Assembly: GCA_001899335.1 (NCBI GenBank)
Contig: MOYE01000003.1
Location: 134,068-169,178, forward strand
DNA length: 35,111 bases
Direction: 5' to 3'
Source: Candidatus Gastranaerophilus phascolarcticola
Lineage (GTDB): Bacteria > Cyanobacteriota > Vampirovibrionia > Gastranaerophilales > Gastranaerophilaceae
The notes below the pieces were generated by a model. That model saw only the letters and a program-made list of their open reading frames with translations. It made no database searches and was not told where the DNA came from. Both the position numbers and the translations under genes were made by a program. Shown here one piece after another: positions 6,145 to 15,640 of this stretch; position 1 is the stretch's first letter; each line of letters starts with the position of its first letter.

Positions 6145-8443
6145 CTTCATTTCCCTCTTCTGTTTCAAACGGGATTAATTCCTGTTTGTGGTGGCATTCC
6201 TTGTTTGAACACGAAATTATTGTACCTTTTTTAGAGGCTTTTTTGACTAAAAGTGAGCCGCAGTCAGGGCATACATCGCCGGTTGGTTCGTTCCATAGTG
6301 TAAAGTCACAGTTTGGATATTTGTTGCAGCCGTAGAAGACTAGTCCGCGTTTTGATTTTTTTTCAATGATTTCGCCCTCGCCGCATTTCGGACATTTAAC
6401 GCCGGTTGATTTGCGGTATGGCTTGCGGTCTTTGCATTCTGTGCATTCTGTATATTTGCCGTATGGTCCGGTTTTTAAAATAAGCGAACCGCCGCATTTT
6501 TCGCATTTTTGTTCAAGCGTTGCCGGTTCGGTTGTTGGCTGCCCTTGCGTTTCCATTTCGGTCATTGCGTTGAGCGAAAGAATGGTTTTGCACTCCGGAT
6601 AACCTGTGCAGCCGAGGAACTGTTGTCCGAAACGGCTTGTACGAAGTGCCATTGGTCGTCCGCAATTCGGGCAGGTTACTTTTGTTTCAATGGTTATTCT
6701 GCCAGTGTCTTTTTGGGCTTCAGCAACAACCGGCATAAATCCGTCGTAAAATTCCTGCAGAACCTTATTCCATATCGCCTTTTTCTCCGCGATTTTATCC
6801 AGTTTCGTTTCCATTCCGGCGGTGAATTTGTAGTCCATAACTTCGGTGAACTGTTGAACAAGCTGTTTGCAGACTGTTCGACCGAGGAGCGTTGGTGCTA
6901 ACGCTTTTTCAAGTTTTTCGACGTAGCCGCGGGTTTGGATTTTAGTGATGATTGACGCGTAAGTTGACGGACGTCCGATGCCGTGTTCTTCAAGCGCTTT
7001 AACCAGCGTTGCTTCTGAATATCTTGGAGGCGGTTGGGTGAAGTGTTGTTTAGGGTTCACTTTTTTAAGTGTCAACTTATCGCCTTTGTTCAAATCAGGC
7101 ATTTTGTTTTTAGAATCGCCGTCTTCTTCCTCTGCGTCGTTATAGAGTTTCAGGAAACCGTCAAACATAATCTTGCTTGTGCTGGTTCTTAGAGTGTAGT
7201 CGCCCGCTGAAATTTCAACGGCTTTATTCGCTACAACCGCATTAGACATCTGTGATGACATAAATTTGTTCCAGATGAGTTTGTAGAGACGGTATTGCTC
7301 GTTTGAAAGGTACTGTTTAATACTGTCAGGCGTGCGTTCAGGATATGACGGACGAATCGCTTCGTGGGCGTCCTGTACGTTTTGTTTGCCTTTAACATAG
7401 ATGTTTGGAGTTTCCGGATAATATTTCTCGCCATAATTGTTTAAAATATAGTCTTTTGCCGCAGCCTGTGCATCGTCGGAAATACGGACACTATCCGTTC
7501 TCATATAGGTAATTAAACCAACGGAGCCGTTTTCAAGTTCAATACCTTCGTATAATTTTTGTGCAATCTGCATTGTCTTTTGAACGCCGTAGCCGAGTTT
7601 GGAACTGGCTTCACGCTGCAGGGTTGATGTTATGAAAGGCGCGGTCGGCTTACGTTTGGTTTCTTTGTTTGTGACTTTGGAAACCTCGTAGCCTTGATAA
7701 TTTGTAAGGTATTCTACAATTTTGTCAGCGGCTTCTTTGTTTGGAATTTCTATTTTTTTATCTTTATGTTTTGTGAGTTCCGCGCTGAAAAGTTCGCCGG
7801 TTTCTTTTGCTAAATCCGCTGCAATTGTCCAGTATTCAACAGGAACGAATGCTTCGATTTCTTCTTCGCGCTCACAAATCATTCGCAGCGCAACAGATTG
7901 TACGCGGCCTGCTGAAAGGTGGCGGTTACCAAGTTTTTGCCACAAAATCGGGCTTAACTTATAACCTACGAGTTTGTCCAAAATTTGGCGTGTTTGTTGT
8001 GCCTGAACCATATCCATATTTATCGCACGATAATTCTCAACAGCGTGTTTAACGGCTTTTGGTGTGATTTCGTTAAACTCAATTCTGAAAATTTTGTCTT
8101 CCGGCACATCCAAAAGCTGGCGAACATGCCATGCAATCGCTTCTCCCTCACGGTCAGGGTCGGATGCAAGATAGACTTTATCTGCGCGTTTCGCAAGATC
8201 GTTTAATTTTTTTACAACGGCTTTTTTTTCAGGGATGATTTCAAAGGTAGGTTTAAAATTATTGTTGACGTCAAAGCCAAGCGTGTTTGTCGGCAGGTTG
8301 CGTACATGCCCGTAACTCGCTTCTATTTGGTAGCTGTCGCCCAAAATCTTTTTAATAGTTTTGGATTTCGCAGGAGACTCGACTATTAATAATGCTTTTT
8401 CTTTTTTAGCTGTCTTTTCTTTTGCAGGTGCTTTTTCTGCCAC
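6137..8443 (-). CDS. topA: DNA topoisomerase I (type IA)
   Basis: 768 residues; relaxes negative supercoils through a 5'-phosphotyrosine link. After a Lys/Ala-rich leader of about 15 residues comes the TOPRIM domain (LLIVESPAKSKT, then SDPDREGEAIAWH with its acidic metal-binding set). SAGRVQSVAL and the active-site block LITYMRTDS follow, with the catalytic Tyr near residue 313. HEAIRPS and RPSTYASII follow. The C terminus carries four zinc-ribbon modules, each with CxxC pairs (starting CPNCG, CEKCG, CPKCG, CPDCG), of the kind that bind single-stranded DNA. It starts 2 nt after dprA, so translation is coupled. Confidence 0.97.
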   Translation of the reverse strand: MAEKAPAKEKTAKKEKALLIVESPAKSKTIKKILGDSYQIEASYGHVRNLPTNTLGFDVNNNFKPTFEIIPEKKAVVKKLNDLAKRADKVYLASDPDREGEAIAWHVRQLLDVPEDKIFRIEFNEITPKAVKHAVENYRAINMDMVQAQQTRQILDKLVGYKLSPILWQKLGNRHLSAGRVQSVALRMICEREEEIEAFVPVEYWTIAADLAKETGELFSAELTKHKDKKIEIPNKEAADKIVEYLTNYQGYEVSKVTNKETKRKPTAPFITSTLQREASSKLGYGVQKTMQIAQKLYEGIELENGSVGLITYMRTDSVRISDDAQAAAKDYILNNYGEKYYPETPNIYVKGKQNVQDAHEAIRPSYPERTPDSIKQYLSNEQYRLYKLIWNKFMSSQMSNAVVANKAVEISAGDYTLRTSTSKIMFDGFLKLYNDAEEEDGDSKNKMPDLNKGDKLTLKKVNPKQHFTQPPPRYSEATLVKALEEHGIGRPSTYASIITKIQTRGYVEKLEKALAPTLLGRTVCKQLVQQFTEVMDYKFTAGMETKLDKIAEKKAIWNKVLQEFYDGFMPVVAEAQKDTGRITIETKVTCPNCGRPMALRTSRFGQQFLGCTGYPECKTILSLNAMTEMETQGQPTTEPATLEQKCEKCGGSLILKTGPYGKYTECTECKDRKPYRKSTGVKCPKCGEGEIIEKKSKRGLVFYGCNKYPNCDFTLWNEPTGDVCPDCGSLLVKKASKKGTIISCSNKECHHKQELIPFETEEGNEDA

Positions 8444-8445
8444 GT

Positions 8446-9534
8446 TTAAACCTCTCTCTTGTATCTGTCGCCATCGACTTTTTTTATTATCCCTTTTAGT
8501 TCAAGTAAAGTCAAGTTCATTAAAAGGGTTTCTATATCCATTTTTGAGCGCGCTTGAAGCTCGTCAAAAGTCTTTTCTTCAACTTCAAGTAACTCTAAAA
8601 CTTTTGCCTCTTCAACACTCAAAAATAATGATGCTTGGGAAACTTCTTTTTGCTTCTTTTCCCACCCGAGTGTCGTTAAAATGTCATCGGATTCCGTGAC
8701 AAGTGTTGCACCGTTTTTCAAAAGTTTATAAATTCCCTGTGTGTTAGGGTTAGTAATCAACCCAGGAATACACATTAATTCTCTGCCCTGTTCCAATGTT
8801 AAGTTCGCGGTTATTAGTGCTCCGCTTTTGAATGAGGCTTCGGCTACAACGGTTCCGTACGAAAGCCCTGAAACAATTCTGTTTCTTTGCGGGAAACGGT
8901 ATTTGAGCGGTTCAAATGTCGGGTAGTATTCCGTGAAAATTACGCCGTGTTCGCGCTCTATTTCGTCGTATAAATGTTTGTTCGCCGCCGGATAGGTGTA
9001 ATCAAAGCCGCTTGCAATTACGCCGATTGTTTTGAGACCGTTTTCAATCGCAATGTTGTGCGCTGTTGTGTCGATACCTGACGCTAAGCCCGAAACAATC
9101 GTAATATCCGTGTTTTTTAGGTCTTTCAGAACGAGTTTCAACGCGTCTTTTGCGTAAGTTGAGGCGCGTCTTGAACCAACGACCGCAAGCGTTTTGTTGA
9201 AATTAATACGTGATAAATCGCCTTTGTAATACAAAACCGCAGGCGGGTTATAGATTTCTTTGAGCATTTGAGGGTAATTCTCATCTTCAAATGTCAAAAA
9301 TTTTATTCCGCGTTTTTCAACTTCGGCGAACGCTTTGTCAATATCAAGATTTTTGCGCGCCTCAACAAAATTTTGAGATTTTTTGACGCTTAAACCGTCA
9401 ATATTTTGAAATTCGCGTTCGTTTGCCCTGTAAGCAGTTTCTATGTCGCCAAAATAGTTGAACAGCCGCAGAATAAATGCGCTGTCGATACTTTCTATTG
9501 ATGAAAAAGCTATCCAATACTTATTTTTCAACAT
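8446..9534 (-). CDS. dprA: DNA processing protein DprA (natural transformation)
   Basis: 362 residues. DprA binds incoming single-stranded DNA in the cytosol and loads RecA on it. The N-terminal part is a SAM/helix-hairpin-helix-like region of about 75 residues. The Rossmann-like core has VVGSRRAS (nucleotide/DNA-binding loop), SGLASGIDTTAH, GVIASGFDYTYPAAN and FPQRNRIVSGLS. A winged-helix domain of about 60 residues closes the protein, as in many full-length DprA proteins. It overlaps the TPR gene by 14 nt and ends 2 nt before topA. Pairing with topA is a common bacterial order. With the pilin at the window start it hints at competence, but no com genes are present here. Confidence 0.94.
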   Translation of the reverse strand: MLKNKYWIAFSSIESIDSAFILRLFNYFGDIETAYRANEREFQNIDGLSVKKSQNFVEARKNLDIDKAFAEVEKRGIKFLTFEDENYPQMLKEIYNPPAVLYYKGDLSRINFNKTLAVVGSRRASTYAKDALKLVLKDLKNTDITIVSGLASGIDTTAHNIAIENGLKTIGVIASGFDYTYPAANKHLYDEIEREHGVIFTEYYPTFEPLKYRFPQRNRIVSGLSYGTVVAEASFKSGALITANLTLEQGRELMCIPGLITNPNTQGIYKLLKNGATLVTESDDILTTLGWEKKQKEVSQASLFLSVEEAKVLELLEVEEKTFDELQARSKMDIETLLMNLTLLELKGIIKKVDGDRYKREV

Positions 9535-10294
9535 GCGTCTTTTTAATTCTTTCTACAAGTGCGCTGATTTTTTCTTTTTCCTCGTCAGAGATTTCCATTG
9601 TTAAATAGTCCTCGAAATACTCGATTGCGTCCTCATAATCGCCGCGTGCTAGGAATAAAATCGCCACTTTTTTGTATGGCGGAATAAAATCTGACTTATG
9701 TGCAATCGCTTTCAGGTAGTTTGAAATAGCTTTATCAATCTCGTTGTTTGCCTCGTATGCCTCGCCAAGATAAAAATATACCCATTCGTTTTCTTTGTAA
9801 CTTAAAACATTTTCAAAGTTTTCGATAGCAACATCGTAGTTGCCGAGTTCAAAGTTAACTTTCGCAAGGTCATAATACGCATCGTAATTGTCTGGCTGTT
9901 CGTCAAGAATTTTGTATAATTCATCAATCGCCAAGTCAAGACGTGCGTCTTCCATATAAAATCTAGCTAAATAGTGGCGCAAAACCATATTGTCAGGGAT
10001 TTCATAAATTCCCTGTGAAATCAACTGAATCCCGCTGTCGATATCGTGCTGCTTAAAATAAATATCTGCAAGGTTTACATAAATCTGCGGAAGTTTAGGG
10101 TTCAAAGATTGGGCTTTGAGGTAATTCTTTTCTGCCTTTTCATAATCACCCAGCTGCAAATAGCAGGTAGCAATATTGTTATATATTTCTGCATTATCAT
10201 CGTTGGTCTCAAGTATTGATGAAAATATATCTATTGCTTTTTGATATTCTTTCTCGTTATAAAGTTTTAATGCCTCTTCTATTTTATTTTTCAT
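9521..10294 (-). CDS. Tetratricopeptide-repeat protein
   Basis: 257 residues made of about six consecutive TPR helix pairs. The pattern recurs every 34 residues, for example AEIYNNIATCYLQLGDYEKA, then PQIYVNLADIYFKQHD, then YDAYYDLAKVNFELGNYDVA, then WVYFYLGEAYEANNEIDKA. The rest is acidic, and no signal peptide or membrane segment is seen, so it is probably a cytosolic scaffold. TPR proteins bind partner proteins and the partner here is unknown. It sits between the lptA-like gene (7 nt gap) and dprA (14 nt overlap), with a TGAGGT ribosome site in front. Confidence 0.85.
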   Translation of the reverse strand: MKNKIEEALKLYNEKEYQKAIDIFSSILETNDDNAEIYNNIATCYLQLGDYEKAEKNYLKAQSLNPKLPQIYVNLADIYFKQHDIDSGIQLISQGIYEIPDNMVLRHYLARFYMEDARLDLAIDELYKILDEQPDNYDAYYDLAKVNFELGNYDVAIENFENVLSYKENEWVYFYLGEAYEANNEIDKAISNYLKAIAHKSDFIPPYKKVAILFLARGDYEDAIEYFEDYLTMEISDEEKEKISALVERIKKTHVEK

Positions 10295-10301
10295 TTTTAC
10301 C

Positions 10302-11291
10302 TCACAGTCCTAATCCCATATCCGAATCGTGGTTTTCGTTTATGTTTTTGATAACCGTTCTAGTGTTGCCCTCTGCCTTGAAGTTTTTAGGGTTCGTCGT
10401 CATCTTAATCTTATCCGCAAAAATAGTTCTGACACCTTGCGAAATGCTTGAACGTCCCACAAAATAGATTTCACCAGGCTTTTTCGTAACTTTATCAGGA
10501 TAAATCACAACTTTTGGTCCTTGGGCAAAATAGTCTTCATAGTAAATTTTTACATTACCCGTAGCGTTATAGAAATTTGTAAGTTGGTTAAATTCCTGTC
10601 TGTCTGAATAAAGCGTTAAAACATTACCGTCTTTATTAATCGCTTTTGTGTTTGTTCTTCCGGTCGCAACAAAGTAGTTCGTTGCCGCATTATACGTGAT
10701 TTTGTCAGCTTGAACTTCGTTTTCTTCATTCTTTACAATTGCGTTGCCCGTAAGTTTTATGTCTTTAAGATCACCGTTTTTGTCGGTTTTAAATTCTGCA
10801 TTATTTGAAAATGCTTTAATATCGCTTTTATAGTTAATCGTAACATTGCCCTCTGCAATCATTACGCCGGTTTTAGTGTTGTATTCCTGCATGTCCGCGT
10901 TGACAACCGCAATCGGGGTTTTACCGTCAAAAATTACAGTCTGCGTGTCGCCCTCTGCCCTTACAGTCTTTTTAATAAGCGAAACTTTTAATATATTTGC
11001 CTTAACTTCACGTTTTTTGTTTGCCTTATTCTCAAATGCATAAGGTTTATCGTAAAAAGTCGCTGTATCTAATTTTTCATTATTAATTACCGTAACATCA
11101 GCGGTTTCGCCGACAATGTGAAGGTCGTCAATCGTTACATTAACGTCACCGTCAAACTTAATCTTGCTTTCTGCTTCGGAATAAGACTGGTTCTTTGACT
11201 CGATAACAAGGTCTGAGGCAAAGCAAACAAGTGATGTAAGTCCGAAAACCGCTGTAATGATTATTGCTGTCAGGATTTTTTTATTTTCCAT
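10302..11291 (-). CDS. LptA/OstA-like periplasmic protein (LPS transport)
   Basis: 329 residues. A Sec signal peptide (MENKKILTAI... cut near CFA/SD, about residue 25) precedes a beta-rich protein with repeated OstA strands. The pattern of a charged or polar strand, a turn with GNV or GDV, then an alternating strand recurs (KIKFDGDVNVT, GVMIAEGNVTINY, LTGNAIVKN, YNATGNVKIYY, FKAEGNTRTVI). LptA-type proteins form the beta-jellyroll bridge carrying lipopolysaccharide across the periplasm. This one is about twice the length of E. coli LptA, so it may supply two stacked OstA domains. It overlaps the lptC-like gene by 11 nt, a pairing that supports the call. It implies an outer membrane with an LPS-like lipid. 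Confidence 0.75.
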   Translation of the reverse strand: MENKKILTAIIITAVFGLTSLVCFASDLVIESKNQSYSEAESKIKFDGDVNVTIDDLHIVGETADVTVINNEKLDTATFYDKPYAFENKANKKREVKANILKVSLIKKTVRAEGDTQTVIFDGKTPIAVVNADMQEYNTKTGVMIAEGNVTINYKSDIKAFSNNAEFKTDKNGDLKDIKLTGNAIVKNEENEVQADKITYNAATNYFVATGRTNTKAINKDGNVLTLYSDRQEFNQLTNFYNATGNVKIYYEDYFAQGPKVVIYPDKVTKKPGEIYFVGRSSISQGVRTIFADKIKMTTNPKNFKAEGNTRTVIKNINENHDSDMGLGL

Positions 11292-11868
11292 TTTTGCTCC
11301 CGTATATCTTTGAAGTGGTATTCCCTTTGATTTTTATGTCTTCATAATCTGCGCTGATTTCAATTTCATCAGCGTTTGCCATAAATTGTTCGTCCTTTGT
11401 TATAATTACATTCCCGTATGCAAATATAGGCTTGTCGTTCCCGCTCCAAATAAGTTTGTCTGCGTTAAGCGTTAAACCGTCTTTGATTACCAGGTAAGTA
11501 TCATCAAAAAGCGTGATAGTTTTTTCTTTTGCGTTATATGTTCCCTGTGAAGAACGAATACTCATAGAAACCTGATTTTCTTTATAGAAATTCGCTAAAA
11601 CACCGTTAAGCGTTGCGACTTCCTGTTTACTGTCATAAACCCCTGTGTCGCCGTAAATTTCCCAGTATTTTTCTTCATCTTTCGTCTCGGTCAGGATAAT
11701 ACCTTCAACAACAGCCTGCTGACTGTCTTCACCTTTGGAAATTTCCTTGCGGTTTAGACCGGATGTCAAAAGTTTTGCCGAAAAGAACGACCACAAAAGA
11801 ATGATTATAATCCCCGTAAATGCAATTATATATATTTTTTGTTTGTTAGTAAAACTCTGCCACTTCAT
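11281..11868 (-). CDS. LptC-like inner-membrane LPS export protein
   Basis: 195 residues from the ATG at 11868: a short cytosolic N terminus, one membrane helix (about residues 11-30, rich in Ile and Leu, then WSFFSAKLL) and a periplasmic beta-rich domain. That architecture matches LptC, which hands lipopolysaccharide from the LptB2FG pump to LptA. Strands such as WEIYGDTGVYD, VATLNGVLANFY and PIFAYGNVIIT fit the jellyroll. A longer frame reaches 11976 but would put 36 odd residues before the membrane helix and overlap dnaE on the other strand, so the shorter start is preferred. No clear ribosome site precedes it. First gene of the operon. Confidence 0.7.
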   Translation of the reverse strand: MKWQSFTNKQKIYIIAFTGIIIILLWSFFSAKLLTSGLNRKEISKGEDSQQAVVEGIILTETKDEEKYWEIYGDTGVYDSKQEVATLNGVLANFYKENQVSMSIRSSQGTYNAKEKTITLFDDTYLVIKDGLTLNADKLIWSGNDKPIFAYGNVIITKDEQFMANADEIEISADYEDIKIKGNTTSKIYGSKNGK

Positions 11869-11883
11869 AATTAATATATTAAC

Positions 11884-11913
11884 ATAAAAGTTTTTTATCC
11901 ATTTCACTGTAAA
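11884..11913 (-). promoter_or_regulatory. Possible promoter of the lptC-to-aroE operon
   Basis: On the minus strand, TTTACA (11908-11913) and TTTTAT (11884-11889) are 18 bp apart, placing the transcript start about 10 nt before the ATG at 11868. The -10 box is a weak match. The rest of the 97-nt divergent region must also hold the dnaE promoter, but no convincing pair of boxes was found for it. Confidence 0.35.
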
Positions 11914-11965
11914 GAATTGTAAAATAGAACTATTTAACAAAACTCTCACGTGATAAACTTTTATT

Positions 11966-14900
11966 ATGGAAAACATGCAATACGTACCTTTACATATCCA
12001 CAGTGAATATTCACTTCTTGACGGAGCAATCAGAATAGATGATTTGGTGAATTTCGCAAAAGAAAATAATATGCCGGCTGTCGCGCTTACTGACCACGGC
12101 GTTATGTATGGCGATATGGAGCTTTATACAACAGCGAAAGAAAAAGGCGTTAAGCCGATTTTAGGCTGCGAATTTTATGTTCACGACGGCGATATCGCAG
12201 AACGTGACAGGGCAAAGAACCCTTGCTATCACCTTGTTTTGCTCGCAAAGAATAAAGAGGGTTATGCTAACCTGCTCAAACTCGTTTCAGCAGCGTGGTG
12301 TAAAGGCTTTTATGTTCACCCGCGTATTAATTGGGAGATGATTAAGGAACACCACGAAGGCTTAATCTGTCTTTCAGCGTGTCTCGGGGGGGAAGTTCTT
12401 CAATATCTCTTGAAAGGTAACAAAGAAAAAGCTCGCGAAATCGCACAGCAATACAAAGATTTATTCGGTGAAGATTATTATATCGAACTTCAAGATCACG
12501 GAATGGAAGAGCAAAAACGCACCAACCCTGAACTTGTTCAAATTGCCAAAGAATTAGGCATTAAAATGGTAATTACCAACGACTCGCACTATCTGACGCG
12601 GGATGATGCCGACATGCACGATACGCTTCTTTGTATGCAGACGAACAGTGATAAGGATGATCCGAACCGTTTCCACTTCCCGAATAACGAATTTTATGTT
12701 AAAACGCCGGAACAGTTAAGAACTTATTTTAAATGGCTGGATGATGAAACATTTAACGAATGTATAAAAAATACGGTAGATATTGCTGAAAAATGCCACC
12801 TTACACTTGAACTTGGCAAAAGTCCGCTGCCGGATTACAAAGTCCCGGAGGGTTATACAATTGAGTCTTACCTTGAACATTTGGTGTATGAGGGTATTAA
12901 AAAACGCTATGGAGAGATTACGCCTGAACTCAAAGAACGTGCAGACTACGAATTAAGCGTTATTAATCAAATGGGGTTTGCCGCATACTTCCTGATTACC
13001 TGGGATTTCATTTATTACGCTAAAACCCACGGGATTCCGGTAGGTCCGGGTCGTGGTTCAGCAGCCGGTTCGCTTGTTGCTTATACACTTGAAATTACCG
13101 ACCTTGACCCAATCGAGCACAAACTGTTGTTTGAGCGTTTCTTAAACCCTGAACGTTTTACCATGCCCGATATTGATATCGACTTTTGTATTGAACGCCG
13201 CGGCGAGGTAATCGACTACGTAACGCAAAAATACGGTGAAGATAAGGTTTGTCAAATCATCACGTTTGGTACATACGCTGCAAAAGCCGCTTTAAAGGGT
13301 ATTTGCCGGATTATGAAAGTTCCGTTTTCGGAAAGTAACAAGCTGGCATCATTAATTGATCCGGCAATTGAGCTTGCGATGAGTGTTAACCCTAAAGCTA
13401 AGACTTTAAAAGATGCTATGCAGGTTGACGGTTCCGAACTCAAAACAATGTATAAAGACGATATTCAACTTCCTTGCGGAGAGCCGGGAGACGGCAAAAC
13501 CGTAGGTGTTAAAAAGATTGTTGACCTCGCAATAGGTATTGAGGGTATCAAAAACAACACAGGTACGCACGCGGCAGGGGTTATTATTTCGCGGGTTCCT
13601 CTTGATGAAATTATTCCGGTCAGACCTTCTAAAGATAGTATTATTCAAACAGGTTATCCGCCTCACGATGTTACCGAAGTCTTAAGCCTTTTGAAAATGG
13701 ACTTTTTGGGGCTGCGAAACCTCACAACTATTTACAAAACTGTTGATTTAATCAAGCAGCAGCAGGGAATTGAACTTGCAATCAATGATATTCCGCTTGA
13801 TGATAAACCGGTTTATGACATGCTTATGACGGGCGATACAGACGGCGTGTTCCAGTTAGAATCTCAAGGTATGAAAAACCTTGTAAAACGTCTTAAACCT
13901 GACGTTTTTGAAGATTTAGGCGCGCTTGTGGCACTTTTCCGCCCGGGTCCGTTGGATTCCGGCATGGTTGATGACTTCGTTGAAAGAAAACACGGACGTC
14001 AGGAAATTTCATACGCTCACCCGCTTTTGGAACCGGTTTTGAAAGATACTTACGGAACAATCGTTTATCAGGAACAAATTATGCAGGTGTTCCAGGTCCT
14101 TGCGGATTATACACTCGGTCAAGCGGACATGGTTCGCCGTATGATGGGTAAGAAAAAAGTCGATGAAATGGAAAAACAAAAAAGTAAGTTCATTGAACGC
14201 TCTGCAGCTCACGGTATGAGCGCGGCGGATGCTACAGCGCTGTTTAACCAAATCCTTGCTTTTGCATCATACTGTTTCAACCGGTCCCACTCTGCGGCGT
14301 ATGCATTTGTTGCTTACCAAACGGCGTATCTCAAATGCCACTACCCTGTTGAATACTTGTCAGCGCTTTTATCAAGCGTTTCAAGTGATCAGGAAAAAAC
14401 ACAGCTTTACATTGAAGAAGCGCAGAAAAAAGGGATTAAAGTTCTTCCGCCTGACATTAACCACTCAATGGCAACGTTTACACCTGATAACGGAAATATT
14501 CGTTTTGGGCTTGCGTCAATTAAACAAGTCGGTGAAGCCGTTATTGAATGTATTATTGCAGAACGTGAGGCTAACGGACCTTTCAAATCAATCTATGATT
14601 ATATCAAACGTCTTGATTCAAAGTGTTCAAACAAGAAAACTCTTGAAGGTCTGATAAAATCCGGCGCGTTTGCCGGTATAGAAAAAAGCCGTAAACAATT
14701 ATGGGAAAATATAGACTATATAACGAACACTGCGTCAAAAGAGGCTAAAGCGAAAGAATCCGGACAGGGAAGTTTGTTTGATATGTTTGGCGATTCTTCT
14801 GTTGTTGACGATATGAAATTCCAACTCGCAGGAAGTGACGAGGAATTTGATGCGCGTACCGTACAAAATTTTGAAAAAGAATTTTTAGGCTTTTATGTCA

Positions 14901-15499
14901 CGAGCCACCCGCTGCAAACAATCAGGGATAAATTACCATTCCTTATGACGCATAAAATTACGGAACTCGCGGAACTTCCAAATGATAAACCTGCAACTAT
15001 CTGCGGGCTTATTACCGCTGTGAAGAAAATACCGACGAAAAAAGACCCGACGAAATTCCTTAAATTCGTTACAGTGGAAGATTTATCAGGCAAGGTTGAT
15101 GTAATTTGTTTCCACAGAAAATTGCAGGAGTTTGACAGTCTTCTTGAACCGGAACAGCGTGTAATCGTTTCCGGTAAAGTTAACCGTCGTGACGAAGATG
15201 AGGCACCGTCACTGGTCGTTGACAGCGTCAAACCTATTGATAATTCAAATATTTTTAACATTGAATTGCTTGATGACTTTAAGTTTGAAGAATTAATGCT
15301 TCTCAAAAGTTATTTAACAACGCATGCCGGCTCCGATCCGGTAACCGTTACATTAAAAGATTCGACCGGAACCGTTAAAATCTTATCAAATTCAAGCTGC
15401 TGGGTTAATACAAGTAATGATTTAATAAATACCTTAAAAGCAAAATTCCCCGGCAGAATTGATGTAAACGTCAAATCAATGGATACAAAATTAGCATAA
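11966..15499 (+). CDS. dnaE: DNA polymerase III alpha subunit
   Basis: 1177 residues; the catalytic subunit of the chromosomal replicase. An N-terminal PHP domain opens with LHIHSEYSLLDG and includes ALTDHGVMYG. The polymerase palm has GPGRGSAAGSLV and then PDIDIDF near residue 401, supplying catalytic aspartates, with a further FRPGPLDSG block. The helix-hairpin-helix and OB-fold regions (ATICGLITAV... VTVEDLSGKVDVICF) come near the C terminus. Length and order match DnaE1, not PolC, because no inserted exonuclease is seen. No Shine-Dalgarno is visible before the ATG at 11966, and a second ATG lies 9 nt inside; a leaderless or very short leader mRNA is possible. A strong terminator follows 4 nt after the stop. 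Confidence 0.97.
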   Translation: MENMQYVPLHIHSEYSLLDGAIRIDDLVNFAKENNMPAVALTDHGVMYGDMELYTTAKEKGVKPILGCEFYVHDGDIAERDRAKNPCYHLVLLAKNKEGYANLLKLVSAAWCKGFYVHPRINWEMIKEHHEGLICLSACLGGEVLQYLLKGNKEKAREIAQQYKDLFGEDYYIELQDHGMEEQKRTNPELVQIAKELGIKMVITNDSHYLTRDDADMHDTLLCMQTNSDKDDPNRFHFPNNEFYVKTPEQLRTYFKWLDDETFNECIKNTVDIAEKCHLTLELGKSPLPDYKVPEGYTIESYLEHLVYEGIKKRYGEITPELKERADYELSVINQMGFAAYFLITWDFIYYAKTHGIPVGPGRGSAAGSLVAYTLEITDLDPIEHKLLFERFLNPERFTMPDIDIDFCIERRGEVIDYVTQKYGEDKVCQIITFGTYAAKAALKGICRIMKVPFSESNKLASLIDPAIELAMSVNPKAKTLKDAMQVDGSELKTMYKDDIQLPCGEPGDGKTVGVKKIVDLAIGIEGIKNNTGTHAAGVIISRVPLDEIIPVRPSKDSIIQTGYPPHDVTEVLSLLKMDFLGLRNLTTIYKTVDLIKQQQGIELAINDIPLDDKPVYDMLMTGDTDGVFQLESQGMKNLVKRLKPDVFEDLGALVALFRPGPLDSGMVDDFVERKHGRQEISYAHPLLEPVLKDTYGTIVYQEQIMQVFQVLADYTLGQADMVRRMMGKKKVDEMEKQKSKFIERSAAHGMSAADATALFNQILAFASYCFNRSHSAAYAFVAYQTAYLKCHYPVEYLSALLSSVSSDQEKTQLYIEEAQKKGIKVLPPDINHSMATFTPDNGNIRFGLASIKQVGEAVIECIIAEREANGPFKSIYDYIKRLDSKCSNKKTLEGLIKSGAFAGIEKSRKQLWENIDYITNTASKEAKAKESGQGSLFDMFGDSSVVDDMKFQLAGSDEEFDARTVQNFEKEFLGFYVTSHPLQTIRDKLPFLMTHKITELAELPNDKPATICGLITAVKKIPTKKDPTKFLKFVTVEDLSGKVDVICFHRKLQEFDSLLEPEQRVIVSGKVNRRDEDEAPSLVVDSVKPIDNSNIFNIELLDDFKFEELMLLKSYLTTHAGSDPVTVTLKDSTGTVKILSNSSCWVNTSNDLINTLKAKFPGRIDVNVKSMDTKLA

Positions 15500-15503
15500 T
15501 GTA

Positions 15504-15526
15504 AGCCCGCAGAACGCGGGCTTTTT
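15504..15526 (+). terminator. Intrinsic terminator of dnaE
   Basis: AGCCCGC (15504-15510), loop AGAAC, GCGGGCT (15516-15522), then a run of T. It begins 5 nt after the dnaE stop. Confidence 0.88.
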
Positions 15527-15530
15527 GTTG

Positions 15531-15640
15531 CCCGAGAAAGTCTCACCGAGACTTTCGAGTGGCGTGGGAGACAGCGAGCCGCAGCGCGGCACTGCGTGAG
15601 CGGTGCCGGCAGGCGGCGAAGTACTGCTTTCCCCGCCTTT
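15531..15640. repeat. GC-rich structured intergenic repeat, copy A
   Basis: A GC-rich island in AT-rich DNA. It starts with a perfect 9-bp hairpin, GAAAGTCTC-ACC-GAGACTTTC. A 62-nt unit follows (15569-15630), beginning AGACAGCGAGCCG and ending CGGCGAAGTACTGCTTT. Its centre can fold as GGCAC...GTGCC. The last 17 nt are identical to 24054-24070, and the first bases match 24011 onward with one indel. GGCGG...CCGCC followed by T6 (15612-15641) could act as a further terminator. The rest of the dnaE-to-15896 gap is AT-rich and holds only a second terminator and the short repeats described separately. Confidence 0.6.

Noticed and set aside
6509..6901. 130-residue plus-strand frame opposite topA
   Set aside because: Antisense to the conserved zinc-ribbon and core region; no ribosome site or family pattern.
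11869..11976. Upstream start for the LptC-like protein
   Set aside because: It would overlap the start of dnaE on the other strand and put 36 unrelated residues before the membrane helix.
14229..14654. 141-residue plus-strand frame inside dnaE
   Set aside because: It is a shifted shadow of the conserved polymerase frame, with no ribosome site or recognisable domain.
14893..15306. 137-residue minus-strand frame opposite the dnaE 3' end
   Set aside because: Serine-rich antisense shadow of a well-conserved gene.
15531..15640. CRISPR array or tRNA in the GC-rich gap after dnaE
   Set aside because: The repeats are not regularly spaced, and no cloverleaf with anticodon arm can be drawn.
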